The notes: generated by a model from the sequence alone, not told the origin. A stretch of 59,980 bases of DNA from an uncultured Prochlorococcus sp. (GCA_902612005.1 CACMCA010000009.1:1-59980), one strand, 5' to 3'; shown: positions 10,462 to 20,011, counted from the stretch's first letter. Made by a program: numbers and translations.

Positions 10462-10469
10462 TTTAGAAT

Positions 10470-11048
10470 TTAATTGAATACCTCAGCATTTTTCAAAAAA
10501 GAAGCTTTTGAATCCTTTTCTGATAATTTTGGTTTTGAACAATTTATTTCTGTTAAAGGCCAATTAATATTTATATCTTTGTCATCCCATCTTATAGATC
10601 TGCCTTGCTCTTTAATCCAAAACTCACTTGTTTTATAAAGAACTTCTGAGTTTTTTTCTAGAGCTAAGAAGCCATGTGCAAATCCAACTGGTATCCAAAT
10701 CATTAGTTTGTCTATATTATTTAATACTATGCTTGTCCACTCACCGAAAGTTGAAGAACTTTTTCTTATATCTACTGCTACATCAAATACTGCACCTGAA
10801 ACACATCTGACTAGCTTACCTTGAGGTTTAGAACCAATTTGATAATGAAGACCTCTGAGTACACCAACATTAGATGATGAATGGTTATCCTGTAAGAATT
10901 TTACTTCTTCCCCAACTGCATTGTTGAATATTTCTTGATTCCAACTTTCATAAAAGAAGCCTCTCTCATCTTCAAATACTCTTGGTTTGAGAATAAAAAC
11001 TTCTTTAAGAATATTACCCTTATTTGAGGATAAATTTTTAATATCCAT
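10470..11048 (-). CDS. rfbC: dTDP-4-dehydrorhamnose 3,5-epimerase
   Basis: A cupin-fold epimerase of 192 residues. The N-terminal ERGFFYESWN, the catalytic region DNHSSSNVGVLRGLHYQ with its His, and VDIRKSSSTFGEW plus WIPVGFAHGFLAL are the RmlC signatures. It inverts C3 and C5 of the 4-keto-6-deoxy sugar. It is the second gene of the rhamnose set, 26 bases after rfbA. Confidence 0.95.
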   Translation of the reverse strand: MDIKNLSSNKGNILKEVFILKPRVFEDERGFFYESWNQEIFNNAVGEEVKFLQDNHSSSNVGVLRGLHYQIGSKPQGKLVRCVSGAVFDVAVDIRKSSSTFGEWTSIVLNNIDKLMIWIPVGFAHGFLALEKNSEVLYKTSEFWIKEQGRSIRWDDKDININWPLTEINCSKPKLSEKDSKASFLKNAEVFN

Positions 11049-11074
11049 TTTCTAAATTAATTGTTTTTGAACTC

Positions 11075-11959
11075 CTAAAGTTTTTTTTCATAAAGTATTG
11101 ATCTTAAATACTCTCCATATCCACTTTTAATTAGATTAGTTGATAATGAATAAAGTTGATCATCATTAATATAACCCATCCTCCATGCAACTTCTTCGGG
11201 ACATCCAATTTTTAAACCTTGCCTTTTTTCTAATAATCTTATGTAAGATGAGGCTTCGTGAAGAGAATCCGTCGTTCCTGTATCAAGCCACGTCATTCCT
11301 CTATTCATTTTCTCCACGATTAATTTACCTTCTTGAATATACATTTTGTTTATATCTGTTATTTCTAGCTCGCCCCTATTTGAGGGTTTAATCTTTTTTG
11401 CTTTTTCAAGAACAGAGTTGTCATAGAAATATAAACCAGTTATGGCAAATTTACTCTTTGGATTTCTAGGTTTTTCCTCGATATTGTAAGCTATTCCATT
11501 GGAATCAAATTCTAAAACACCATACCTCTCTGGATTAACAACTGAGTAGGCAAATATAGTAGCTCCTTCATTTAAATGATAGTTTTCTTGTAATTTATTA
11601 ACAAAAAAATCTCCATGAAACAAATTATCCCCCAGGATTAATGTAACGCTTGAATTATCAATGAATTCTTCACCTATGAGAAATGCTTGCGCTATCCCCT
11701 CAGGTTTTTTCTGGATTTCGTAACTTATATTTATGCCAAACTGTGATCCATTTCCTAAAAGCTTTTTGAAAGATTCATTGTCATGAGGGGTAGTAATGAT
11801 TAATATATCTTTAATCCCCGCAAGCATAATTGTGGACAAGGGATAATAGATCATAGGCTTGTCATAAATTGGTATTAATTGTTTACTAATTACTTTTGTG
11901 ATTGGATACAATCTGCTCCCGTTGCCACCCGCTAAAATAATACCTTTTCTTCTTACCAT
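11075..11959 (-). CDS. rfbA: Glucose-1-phosphate thymidylyltransferase
   Basis: The first enzyme of dTDP-rhamnose synthesis, joining dTTP and glucose-1-phosphate. At 294 residues it has the usual length. The nucleotide-binding signature GIILAGGNGSRLYPIT is followed by KQLIPIYDKPMIYYPLST, LILGDNLFHGD (metal-binding Asp), and GVLEFDSNGIAYNIEEKP. As the most upstream gene of a run of nine leftward genes down to 2407, it probably sits next to the operon promoter. That promoter would lie in the 142-base divergent spacer shared with kpsC. Confidence 0.96.
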   Translation of the reverse strand: MVRRKGIILAGGNGSRLYPITKVISKQLIPIYDKPMIYYPLSTIMLAGIKDILIITTPHDNESFKKLLGNGSQFGINISYEIQKKPEGIAQAFLIGEEFIDNSSVTLILGDNLFHGDFFVNKLQENYHLNEGATIFAYSVVNPERYGVLEFDSNGIAYNIEEKPRNPKSKFAITGLYFYDNSVLEKAKKIKPSNRGELEITDINKMYIQEGKLIVEKMNRGMTWLDTGTTDSLHEASSYIRLLEKRQGLKIGCPEEVAWRMGYINDDQLYSLSTNLIKSGYGEYLRSILYEKKL

Positions 11960-12101
11960 TATATGAATTCTATTTGATTATAAATTTTGATTATCTATAT
12001 TACTTGAAAGGAATACTTGTTTGATATGCAATAAAATTAAAAGTTATAATTATGAAAATGAAATCTAATATGCTAAAAGATTTTTTTATAAGTTTTTTTT
12101 A

Positions 12102-14054
12102 ATGAAGTCAAGAACAAAAAAAATCATAAAAGAATTTCAATTAGATAATACAATTCTCTATTCATGGGGGATGAAAAGATCAGGAGAATTCCTTCGAAAT
12201 AATACAAAAAATAAAAAATTAGTTTTTATTGAAGATGGATTTATTCATTCATTTGGTATAAATAAGAAGAAAATACCTTTTAGCATTTGTTTCGATAATC
12301 GTGGAATATACTACGACTGCGATAGCGATAACGATTTAAAAAAGTATGTTAAAGAAAAACTAAGTAAAAAAAATATTTCTAGAGCAAAAAAAATAATAGA
12401 ATTATGGAAAAAATATTCGATTTCCAAATATAATTTCTCATCTTTTATAGAACCTCCTTCATTTCCTTACATACTTTTAGTAGATCAAACTTTTGGAGAT
12501 CTTTCTATAGATTACGGAGATGCTGATGATAATTCATTCAAGAAGATGTTTGAATTCGCAGTCAATAATTGGCCTAAGCATAAGATTATTATTAAGTCAC
12601 ATCCAGACGTAATTAACTCTAAAAAAAAAGGTTGCATTGATATATCTAAGTATTCAAAAGATAGAATCATTATTCTGGGGGATATTGGCCAAATAAATAG
12701 ATTAATAGAGTTTAGTTCAGCAGTATGCGTAGTTACTAGCCAAGTAGGATTTGAAGCTTTAATTTATGGTAAGGACGTTCATGTCTTTGGAAAACCATTT
12801 TATTCAGGGTTAGGGTTAACAATTGATCATAATACAAAAAATAAACAGGTTAATAATCAAATTAAACTTGAGCAGCTTGTATTTTCTTCTTTAGTAAAGT
12901 ATCAAACTTGTTTAGATCCAAGAACAAAAAAAGAATGTGAAGTTGAAGAAATAATGCAATATATTTATTATTTGAGAAAAACTTCTAAATTTTTTCCAAA
13001 AGATTTAGAGGCTATAAATTTAACTCCTTGGAAAGCAAGGCAAATTAATCGTTTTATTTATCCTGTTACTGAGAAAAAAGTAAAATTTTTGAAAAGATTC
13101 AAAAGTAAAATGAAAAATATTATTGTTTGGGGTAAAAATACAAGAAATAAAGGCTATATTCATCAAGACTATGATTTCATTTCAGTAGAAGATGGATTCA
13201 TCAGATCTGTCGGTCTTGGAGGTGATCTATACCCTCCATTAAGCCTTTTATTTGATAAGAAAGGCATACATTATGATGCCAGTAAGGTAAGTGATCTAGA
13301 GGATCAACTTCAAAATACTAAAGTAAACTATAGTGAAAGAATGAGGGCAAGGAATGTTATAGATTTAATAATTAAATTTAAAATTAGTAAGTATAACCTT
13401 AGATTAACTGAAAAAAAAATAAAGCTACCGAAAAATGCTATTAATAAAGAAATAATAGGCGTCCTTGGCCAAGTGGAAAGTGATAATTCTATCATTTATG
13501 GTGTTCCTGACAATACTATTCAAAGAACAAATTTTGCATTAGTTGAGCAGGTTAGGAAAGATTACCCAGACGCCTATATAATTTATAAACCACACCCTGA
13601 TACTGAGTCTGGTCTAAGAGTAAAAGGTAAAGAAGAAGATTCCATTATTATTAACGCTGATCTTATCGCACATAAAACTTCACTTGAAGATCTATTCAAT
13701 AAGGTAGATAGGATAGCTGTTTTTACTTCCCTAGGTGGATTTGAAGCCTTAATAAGGGGAATATCGGTAATAACCTATGGCTTCCCTTTCTATGCAGGCT
13801 GGGGGCTAACCCAAGACTATTTAGAACAACATGGATGGGCAAAAAGAAGAACTCGTAAATTGACGATAGAAGAATTAACTTTTATTAGCTTAATTAAATA
13901 CCCTTTCTATTCAAGCATTAAGTTTAATTGCCTTTGTGAAATAGAGAATATTTTTGAAGAGATACTCGAAAGTAGTGGGGAAAGAAATTTAGAGCAAATT
14001 ATATTTAAATATTGGGGTATTTTAAAAGACTACTTTTCAAGAATTAGTAAATAA
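12102..14054 (+). CDS. kpsC: Capsule beta-Kdo transferase KpsC (dual-module)
   Basis: KpsC extends the lyso-phosphatidylglycerol-anchored poly-Kdo linker of ABC-exported capsules with its two alternating beta-Kdo transferase modules. The 650-residue protein shows the internal duplication directly. EDGFIHSFG near residue 42 with FDNRGIYYD is repeated as EDGFIRSVGLG near 361 with FDKKGIHYDA. Each half ends in an FEALI / GFPFYAGWGLT-type segment. The length is near that of E. coli KpsC. The start ATG at 12102 follows a T-rich spacer without a clear ribosome site. kpsS begins on the base after its stop codon. Confidence 0.93.
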   Translation: MKSRTKKIIKEFQLDNTILYSWGMKRSGEFLRNNTKNKKLVFIEDGFIHSFGINKKKIPFSICFDNRGIYYDCDSDNDLKKYVKEKLSKKNISRAKKIIELWKKYSISKYNFSSFIEPPSFPYILLVDQTFGDLSIDYGDADDNSFKKMFEFAVNNWPKHKIIIKSHPDVINSKKKGCIDISKYSKDRIIILGDIGQINRLIEFSSAVCVVTSQVGFEALIYGKDVHVFGKPFYSGLGLTIDHNTKNKQVNNQIKLEQLVFSSLVKYQTCLDPRTKKECEVEEIMQYIYYLRKTSKFFPKDLEAINLTPWKARQINRFIYPVTEKKVKFLKRFKSKMKNIIVWGKNTRNKGYIHQDYDFISVEDGFIRSVGLGGDLYPPLSLLFDKKGIHYDASKVSDLEDQLQNTKVNYSERMRARNVIDLIIKFKISKYNLRLTEKKIKLPKNAINKEIIGVLGQVESDNSIIYGVPDNTIQRTNFALVEQVRKDYPDAYIIYKPHPDTESGLRVKGKEEDSIIINADLIAHKTSLEDLFNKVDRIAVFTSLGGFEALIRGISVITYGFPFYAGWGLTQDYLEQHGWAKRRTRKLTIEELTFISLIKYPFYSSIKFNCLCEIENIFEEILESSGERNLEQIIFKYWGILKDYFSRISK

Positions 14055-15284
14055 ATGATTTCTAACTACAAAAGACCATTTTTTAGAAAAAAGGTTTTAA
14101 TTGAAGGAAATTGTTTGTTTCTTGTTGGCCCTATTGGAACTTTTTTTGCAAGATTATCTAGGTATCTAGAGGATAATCAAGTAAGAACTTATAAAATTTT
14201 GTTTCCGCTCCATGAATATGGTTTTTCAAAATCAAAAATAATAAAATATGACCAGGATATAGGTAAATTTAAGCAATTTTTAAGCAAAACTATTATTAAT
14301 TATGAAATAAAGCATATATTTATGTATGGAAACGTTCTGATCCCTCATAAGCAGGCTTTAGAGTTAGTAAAAGAGTTAAATGTAAAGGGTATAAATGTAA
14401 AAACTCATATTTTTGAGCTTGGTTATTTAAGACCTAACTTTGTCACTCTAGAGAATGAGGGAATCAACTATAATAGTAGCCTTATTAGAAGCAGGGAATT
14501 TTATTTAAAGCAGGATCCATATTCCATCTTGCCGTTACCAAAAAAACATGCTCGCTTTAGAATAAGAAAGATATGGAAAACGATTTCATTTATTAACCAT
14601 AGTTTTAAAAAATATAAAATTGTTGAAAAGGATCACAAGCTTCAGCCTAAACCAATATATATTTGGTTCCAAATAAAGGGTTTCTTTTTAAAATACTTTT
14701 TCTTTTTTTCTGAATATAAAATAAAAAATTATTTATTGGCTAAAAATTACTTTTTAGTGATCCTACAAGTTTCTACGGACAGCCAATTAACAGAAGGGTC
14801 TAATTTTAAAGATAATAAAAAATTTATCTATAAAGTAATAAAAGATTTTGCCGAAGCGTCCAGAAATGATGTAAATCTCGTCTTCAAACATCATCCTAGA
14901 GATAGAGGTTATACCAATTACCATTATGAGATAGAAAAAATATCAAAAGAGTTTGGTGTTTATAAAAATGTATTTTATATTCATGATTATTATCTATCTA
15001 AGTTATTCCAAAACTCAAATTGTAAAGGTACAGTACTTATAAATAGTACTGTCGGATATCAATCTCTATATCATTCTGTTCCTGTTAAATCACTTGGGAT
15101 TACCCCTTACAATATTAAAGGTCTTTCAGAACAAAAAGATTTAGTATCATTTTTTAAAAATCCTTCTCCTGTAAATAAATTATTATTCAATAAATTCTAC
15201 AAATATATATTGGAGAATTCTCAAATAAATGGGAATTTTGATGGATTTTTTCCATTCCACAATGTATTTATTATTAAAAAGTGA
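14055..15284 (+). CDS. kpsS: Capsule polysaccharide transferase KpsS
   Basis: KpsS adds the first beta-Kdo to the phosphatidylglycerol acceptor before KpsC takes over. The protein has 409 residues, with the family N-terminus VLIEGNCLFLVGPIGTFFA, HIFELGYLRPNFVTLENEG in the first third, and FKHHPRDRGYTNY followed by INSTVGYQSLYHSVPVKSLG in the C-terminal half. It directly abuts kpsC, and its TGA stop overlaps the GTG start of the next gene, so the three genes form a coupled unit. Confidence 0.92.
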   Translation: MISNYKRPFFRKKVLIEGNCLFLVGPIGTFFARLSRYLEDNQVRTYKILFPLHEYGFSKSKIIKYDQDIGKFKQFLSKTIINYEIKHIFMYGNVLIPHKQALELVKELNVKGINVKTHIFELGYLRPNFVTLENEGINYNSSLIRSREFYLKQDPYSILPLPKKHARFRIRKIWKTISFINHSFKKYKIVEKDHKLQPKPIYIWFQIKGFFLKYFFFFSEYKIKNYLLAKNYFLVILQVSTDSQLTEGSNFKDNKKFIYKVIKDFAEASRNDVNLVFKHHPRDRGYTNYHYEIEKISKEFGVYKNVFYIHDYYLSKLFQNSNCKGTVLINSTVGYQSLYHSVPVKSLGITPYNIKGLSEQKDLVSFFKNPSPVNKLLFNKFYKYILENSQINGNFDGFFPFHNVFIIKK

Positions 15285-16015
15285 AAGGATTAAATATAAG
15301 AAAATTTTTAAGAATAATTGTTAGACTATCCATTTTTTTTATTTCATACCTACTTTATTTAATTCAGTTAATATTTATTTTTTCAAATTTTAAAAACCTT
15401 GCAAAAAAAGTATTTAGTTTTGCAGCCTATATTTGTTCAATTTCTTTAGGTATAAAATATGATGTTGACCAAAATTTGAAAAAAAATCTTTTGAAGAAAG
15501 GAATACATATATCAAATCATGATAATCCTCTAGATATTTTTGTAGCACAAAATTTTTTTAAGCTTAAGACAATTACAACTGTGGATCAACATTTGAAGAA
15601 TTTTCTCCCTTTTTTTGAGGCTTCATTGAAAAATTACGGCCATCATTATTTTGATTATTTAAATTTTCATGAGAGAAAATCAGCTTATTTATTTTTAGAT
15701 AGAGTCTGTAAAAAAGATAAAAATCTTCTTATTTATCCTAGCGGATCTATTTATACATCAGTTATCAAACGATTCTCAAAAAGTGTCTCTAAGTTATCAA
15801 TGATTAATAAACTAAAAGTAATAGCTTGGAAATTTATTTTCAATGATCAAGCAAATATTGAATACGATAGAAATATTGGTAAATATATTTTAAGAAGGAT
15901 ATGTTCTGAAAAATTAGTAATCCAAATAGCAAAAGTTAAAGTTTTCAATCCAAAAGATTATAGAAGTGTTGAAGAATTACATTCAGATCTTTGCTTATTT
16001 TATTTAGATTCTTAA
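15281..16015 (+). CDS. PlsC-like acyltransferase coupled to kpsS
   Basis: The 244-residue protein has a hydrophobic N-terminal anchor (about residues 10-35) and the H-x4-D acyltransferase motif in SNHDNPLD near residue 77. A later YPSGSIY block occupies the place of the substrate-binding EGTRS-type motif of 1-acylglycerol-3-phosphate acyltransferases. It starts with GTG four bases before the kpsS stop, so translation is probably coupled. What is seen supports a membrane glycerolipid acyltransferase fold. A role in making or re-acylating the capsule's lyso-phosphatidylglycerol anchor is inferred from context only. It is divergent enough that its substrate is open. Confidence 0.75.
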   Translation: MKGLNIRKFLRIIVRLSIFFISYLLYLIQLIFIFSNFKNLAKKVFSFAAYICSISLGIKYDVDQNLKKNLLKKGIHISNHDNPLDIFVAQNFFKLKTITTVDQHLKNFLPFFEASLKNYGHHYFDYLNFHERKSAYLFLDRVCKKDKNLLIYPSGSIYTSVIKRFSKSVSKLSMINKLKVIAWKFIFNDQANIEYDRNIGKYILRRICSEKLVIQIAKVKVFNPKDYRSVEELHSDLCLFYLDS

Positions 16016-16029
16016 AAAATCTTTGTTTA

Positions 16030-16872
16030 TCAAAAACTATATTTTTCAAGATATTTCCTTTGTTTATCTGATATATTTTCTGATCTACCTGAGAATAAAA
16101 GTTGTATTATTCCATTATAATCTTTCGCTATAGAGTAATTTTCATAGGATACTTCGCAATACCGTAAATATGGCTTTAATACTTGAGGCATTTGAAAATT
16201 GTTATCAAGTTTTTTTAATTCTTTTTCTATAAATTTAATATTTTCCGATTTGAGCTTAAATTTTTCAGAGTCTATCTCGTAATCCATTTGATGCTCATAT
16301 ATATATTTTCCATTTGGCAAATTTAAAGACCGCTTATTTGAGAGCTTCAAAATCTTTAAAAAAGCATTTATACAATCCTTATTAAGAGATCTATGATTAA
16401 AACTTATTAATCCAATACCTACATTCATATTTTTTGACTCTGGGATTCTCACAAATCCTCTAATTAATTCTTTAAGTATCTTCTTATTTTGAAAATCTGG
16501 CATTACAAATGTTCTTCCTATTTCGCAAAAATTGTCATTTTTCAATTTCTCGAAAGTACCGGGATGGTAAGACTCTAAATAAGAATATTCTTTATTATTT
16601 AAAGAACCTTTTTCGCTCAATAAAAATCTTTGCCCCCCAGCTAATTGCATTTTTTCTTTGTCCCAAATGATCATGTGCAGAAAGAAAAAATCTCTTTCTT
16701 CAATATCATTTTTAAATGGGTTTGTTTTTAATACATTAAATGCCTTTGCTCTTTGTTCTCCATACCAATCAAATTGGGGAGCTAATTTTTCGCCAGGTAT
16801 TAGATATATTAGATGATCTTTAGAGTTCTCAATAATATAACTACCGAAATTTTTAGTAAAAAATTCGTACAT
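16030..16872 (-). CDS. OlsB/hemolysin-like GNAT N-acyltransferase
   Basis: The protein of 280 residues resembles the GNAT group that includes ornithine acyl-ACP N-acyltransferase and autoinducer-synthase-like enzymes. It has an R-x-x-x-F segment (EQRAKAFNV), LAGGQRFLL, the hallmark CEIGRTFVMPDFQNKK near residue 145, and VGIGLISFNHRSL. It is convergent with the kpsS-linked acyltransferase (14-base gap). The substrate is unknown; an amino-lipid or an N-acylated sugar is possible. No membrane segment is seen. Confidence 0.7.
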   Translation of the reverse strand: MYEFFTKNFGSYIIENSKDHLIYLIPGEKLAPQFDWYGEQRAKAFNVLKTNPFKNDIEERDFFFLHMIIWDKEKMQLAGGQRFLLSEKGSLNNKEYSYLESYHPGTFEKLKNDNFCEIGRTFVMPDFQNKKILKELIRGFVRIPESKNMNVGIGLISFNHRSLNKDCINAFLKILKLSNKRSLNLPNGKYIYEHQMDYEIDSEKFKLKSENIKFIEKELKKLDNNFQMPQVLKPYLRYCEVSYENYSIAKDYNGIIQLLFSGRSENISDKQRKYLEKYSF

Positions 16873-17047
16873 TTAATATTAAATTCGAAAGAGTATTTGT
16901 TTCTTAATTAAAGCTAATTTAATATAAAATGAAAAGGTCAATTTATTTTCTTACATTATTAAATTTGTAAACTTTGATTTATTAAATAAACCTATTGCGG
17001 TCATCTCTAATGGGATTACCCCAACTGTTTTTTATTGGCTTAATATT

Positions 17048-17920
17048 TTGAATTCTAAGGTTATAAATCCTAGAAAATTAGATAAAAAATACTTAAATAA
17101 ATTTGAAACAATAATATTAGTTAGGTATATACCACTAAACATTTTACTTGATCTTATCCTTTTAAAAAGGAAATCAAAAAAAATAATTTTACTACTTGAC
17201 GATAATTTACTTGATTTACATATCTTCTCAGAAATACCTTTTCTTTATAAGTTAAAAATCTTTATCAATATTTACTGTTATAAATATTTCTTTCATTTTT
17301 TTCTTAATGAAATTTGGGTAACAAATAAATTGCTAGCAGAAAAAGTAAAGCAAAAAATTCCAAAAAATAATATTAACATTAATTTGTTAAATCTTAAGCA
17401 TACTCAAAATATTCCATTAAGAAAAATTTATAAAATTGCATATCTTGGGACTAGTTCGCACACTAAAGAGTTGCTTTGGTTGAAGAAACTTTTTGAGAAA
17501 ATACAGCGAGAAAGAAATGATTGTCTTATTGAAATTTATGTAAATAAAAAATGGAGAAATTATTTCAGATCAGTTCCAAGAATGAAAATGTCGCATCCGT
17601 TGGATTGGGAAACATTTTTTTTGGATACTACGATAGGTAAGGTAGATATTGTCTTGAACCCAATTTTTAACTCAAACTTTAATAAATTTAGATCTCCAAC
17701 TAAGTTTTTTGATATTACTAGACTTGAAGCCGTAGGAATTTATAGTAATTTAAAGCCATTTTGTGACTTTATTAATGATAATCATGACGGTATTTTATTA
17801 GATAATAATATTGATGATTGGATTGAGAAAATATCTTATCTTCTTGATAATTCAGATGTAAGGGAAAGGTTATTCTTAAATGCTTTAAAAAGATCAGAAA
17901 AGCCTTTTAATACTTTTTAA
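17048..17920 (+). CDS. Glycosyltransferase-like GT-B protein, start uncertain
   Basis: The TTG at 17048 gives 290 residues. The C-terminal half reads like a GT-B glycosyltransferase: KIAYLGTSSHTKELLWLKKL opens the second Rossmann domain, followed by VDIVLNPIFNSNFNKFRSP and a final DGILLDNNIDDWIEKISYLL. The frame stays open upstream to 16928 and encodes a strand-loop typical of a GT-B N-terminus (PIAVISNGITPTVFYWLN), yet it contains no ATG, GTG or TTG. The only ATG nearby (16929) is in another frame and stops after 13 codons. The gene therefore uses a rare start, or its 5' end is frameshifted. Confidence 0.6.
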   Translation: MNSKVINPRKLDKKYLNKFETIILVRYIPLNILLDLILLKRKSKKIILLLDDNLLDLHIFSEIPFLYKLKIFINIYCYKYFFHFFLNEIWVTNKLLAEKVKQKIPKNNININLLNLKHTQNIPLRKIYKIAYLGTSSHTKELLWLKKLFEKIQRERNDCLIEIYVNKKWRNYFRSVPRMKMSHPLDWETFFLDTTIGKVDIVLNPIFNSNFNKFRSPTKFFDITRLEAVGIYSNLKPFCDFINDNHDGILLDNNIDDWIEKISYLLDNSDVRERLFLNALKRSEKPFNTF

Positions 17921-17939
17921 ATTTTGTAAATACTTATAC

Positions 17940-18887
17940 TTATATGCATTGTGATAATCTGACAGAGCCTATAAGTGTTCCAAAGTCATCGATAACTGGC
18001 AAAATTGATATCTTATTTGATTGCATTAAATATAATGCTTCAGAAACTTTTGCCCATGATTTAGTGGTTATGGGACGTGAAAATTTAAGATCTCTTATTT
18101 TAGCAGTTAATTTAATTCCGCTTTCAATACATCTTCTTAGATCCCCATCGGTAAAGACCCATAAAAGTTTTTTGTTTTCACAAACAAAAACGGCACCTAG
18201 TTGTCCTTTTGAAATTTCTATTATTACATCCTTTATAGAAGTATTTTGCGCACAAATTGGCAAGGACTCAGTATTCATAATATTATCAACGGTCTCAAAA
18301 TTTAGCTTGTGAAGACTTCCTGACGGATGAAATCTTGCAAAGTCAATTTCTTTGAAGCCCCTCTCCATTGCACAAATGCTGGCTAATGCATCTCCAAGTG
18401 CCATGGTCACTGAAGTTGAGCATGTAGGAGCTAAATTTAAAGGACAAGCTTCACTCTCGACAGATGAATTAAGGCTAATAGTGGCTTCCTTACTTATTGT
18501 TGAATTTACATTCCCTGTAATTGCTATGCTCTTGATATCATTTCTTTTGGCGTAGTTTAAAAGTCTTACTAATTCATCAGTTTCTCCACTGTTTGAGATG
18601 CAAATTAAAAGGTCATCTCTTCTTAATATCCCAAGATCACCATGGAAAGCATCCGAAGTATGAAGAAAGATTGAAGGAGTGCCTAATGAGGCTAAAGTTG
18701 AGGTTATTTTTTTCCCAATGTTTCCTGATTTTCCAATGCCTGAAATCACTACTGTCCCTTTGCAATCAATAATTAAGTCAATGCATTTAGAAAAATTTAA
18801 ACCTATTTTTTTAGATGAAGCAAAAATTGCATTAGCCTCAGCTTCTAAGACCCTTTGTGCTTCTTTTATTCTTTCAGTAGGTCTCAT
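17940..18887 (-). CDS. kdsD: Arabinose-5-phosphate isomerase (KdsD/KpsF)
   Basis: The first dedicated step of Kdo synthesis, interconverting ribulose-5-P and arabinose-5-P. The 315 residues comprise a SIS domain (VVISGIGKSGNIGKKITSTL near 45, HTSDAFHGDLGIL, ISNSGETDELV, with SVESEACPLNLAPTCST) followed by two CBS repeats from about residue 205 (DVIIEISKGQLGAVFV; SEALYLMQSNKISILPV). It is convergent with the preceding glycosyltransferase and divergent from kdsA, 200 bases away. Placed with kpsC/kpsS, it may serve capsule synthesis. Confidence 0.95.
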   Translation of the reverse strand: MRPTERIKEAQRVLEAEANAIFASSKKIGLNFSKCIDLIIDCKGTVVISGIGKSGNIGKKITSTLASLGTPSIFLHTSDAFHGDLGILRRDDLLICISNSGETDELVRLLNYAKRNDIKSIAITGNVNSTISKEATISLNSSVESEACPLNLAPTCSTSVTMALGDALASICAMERGFKEIDFARFHPSGSLHKLNFETVDNIMNTESLPICAQNTSIKDVIIEISKGQLGAVFVCENKKLLWVFTDGDLRRCIESGIKLTAKIRDLKFSRPITTKSWAKVSEALYLMQSNKISILPVIDDFGTLIGSVRLSQCI

Positions 18888-18982
18888 CTAATAAAGACAT
18901 AATTAATAATAATAAAGCCTTAGGCTCAAATTTTAAGTAGAAATTTCTAAATAACAAAGAATATAAACAAGATTCAAATTTT

Positions 18983-19081
18983 ATGGAACTAAATATATTC
19001 CTTTTTATGGAAAAAAGATTAACAACTTTTCTTAAAGTACTTGGGCATGAAAACTATATAGGATTAGGCAAATTATGTTAG
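18983..19081 (+). CDS. Possible 32-codon ORF upstream of kdsA
   Basis: ATG at 18983 opens 32 codons ending in TAG at 19081, in the spacer between kdsD and kdsA. The peptide (MELNIFLFMEKRL..., ending GLGKLC) is not recognised, and no strong ribosome-binding site precedes it. It could be a leader peptide or chance. Confidence 0.2.
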   Translation: MELNIFLFMEKRLTTFLKVLGHENYIGLGKLC

Positions 19082-19116
19082 TTTAATATACTGAATTGAT
19101 AGATAATAACTTTACG

Positions 19117-19950
19117 ATGTATTTTTATCCGATCAATATAGGAGAGTCAAAAAAAATAACAATTATTGGTGGTTTAAATGTTTTAAATGATATTGATGAG
19201 GCTGTTGAAATTGGTATGAAATTTAAGGAATCTTGTGATAGAAACCAAATTTCCTATATCTTCAAGGCAAGTTTTGATAAAGCTAATAGAACATCTTTTG
19301 ATAGTTATAGAGGACCTGGATTTACTAAAGGGTTAGAGATGTTAAAAGAAATAAAAGAAATTTTGAAAGTTCCAATTCTCACAGATATTCATGAGACATT
19401 TCAGGCAGCTAAAGCTGCAGAAGTGTGCGATATGCTTCAACTTCCCGCTTTTTTAGCGCGTCAAACTGATCTTATTCAAGCCTTAGCTATTACAGGTAAA
19501 CCAATAAATATTAAAAAACCTCAATTTATTTCACCAGAACAAATTAAGTTTATTGTTCAAAAGTTTTCAAAATTTGGATGTGAAGATGTTGTTATTTGTG
19601 AAAGGGGAAGTATGTATGGATATAACCAACAAATAGTTGATATTATTGGTCTTCAAGTGATTAAAGAACAAACGAATAAACCAGTTTGTGTTGATATTAC
19701 TCACTCTCTACAATTTAGAAATGAAGGTAGCTCGGCATCAGGCGGGAGAAGAAAATATGCTTTAAATTTGGCTAAAGCAGTCACTGCTACATCTATTGAT
19801 GCATTATTCGTTGAAGCACATCAAAACCCTGATTTTGCTAAATGTGATGGTCCCTCAGCAATTCCATTAAATATGATTCCAGAATTTATAGATCAAGTGT
19901 GTGAGATAGACAACCTTGTTAAGAATCAGGATATTATTCAGATTGAGTAA
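19117..19950 (+). CDS. kdsA: 3-deoxy-8-phosphooctulonate (Kdo-8-P) synthase
   Basis: Condenses arabinose-5-phosphate with phosphoenolpyruvate to Kdo-8-phosphate. The TIM-barrel signatures are clear: GGLNVLND near the start, FKASFDKANRTS, LPAFLARQTDL, INIKKPQFISPEQ, ASGGRRKYALNLAKA and CDGPSAIPLNMI. The ATG at 19117 gives 277 residues, close to the usual 280; a TTG at 19096 would add seven residues without family support. It lies 61 bases upstream of the kdsB-kdsC fusion in the same direction, probably one operon. Confidence 0.95.
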   Translation: MYFYPINIGESKKITIIGGLNVLNDIDEAVEIGMKFKESCDRNQISYIFKASFDKANRTSFDSYRGPGFTKGLEMLKEIKEILKVPILTDIHETFQAAKAAEVCDMLQLPAFLARQTDLIQALAITGKPINIKKPQFISPEQIKFIVQKFSKFGCEDVVICERGSMYGYNQQIVDIIGLQVIKEQTNKPVCVDITHSLQFRNEGSSASGGRRKYALNLAKAVTATSIDALFVEAHQNPDFAKCDGPSAIPLNMIPEFIDQVCEIDNLVKNQDIIQIE

Positions 19951-20011
19951 AATATTTATTGTTATTGACTTACCTGGTTCAATATAATGAACAAATCAAA
20001 GTAATATTTCA

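Noticed and set aside
17944..18891. Several long open frames on the plus strand opposite kdsD, and similar ones opposite pnp, yidC, kpsE and psbC
   Set aside because: They lie antisense to well-recognised genes, show no family features, and follow from AT-rich codon choice in the real genes.
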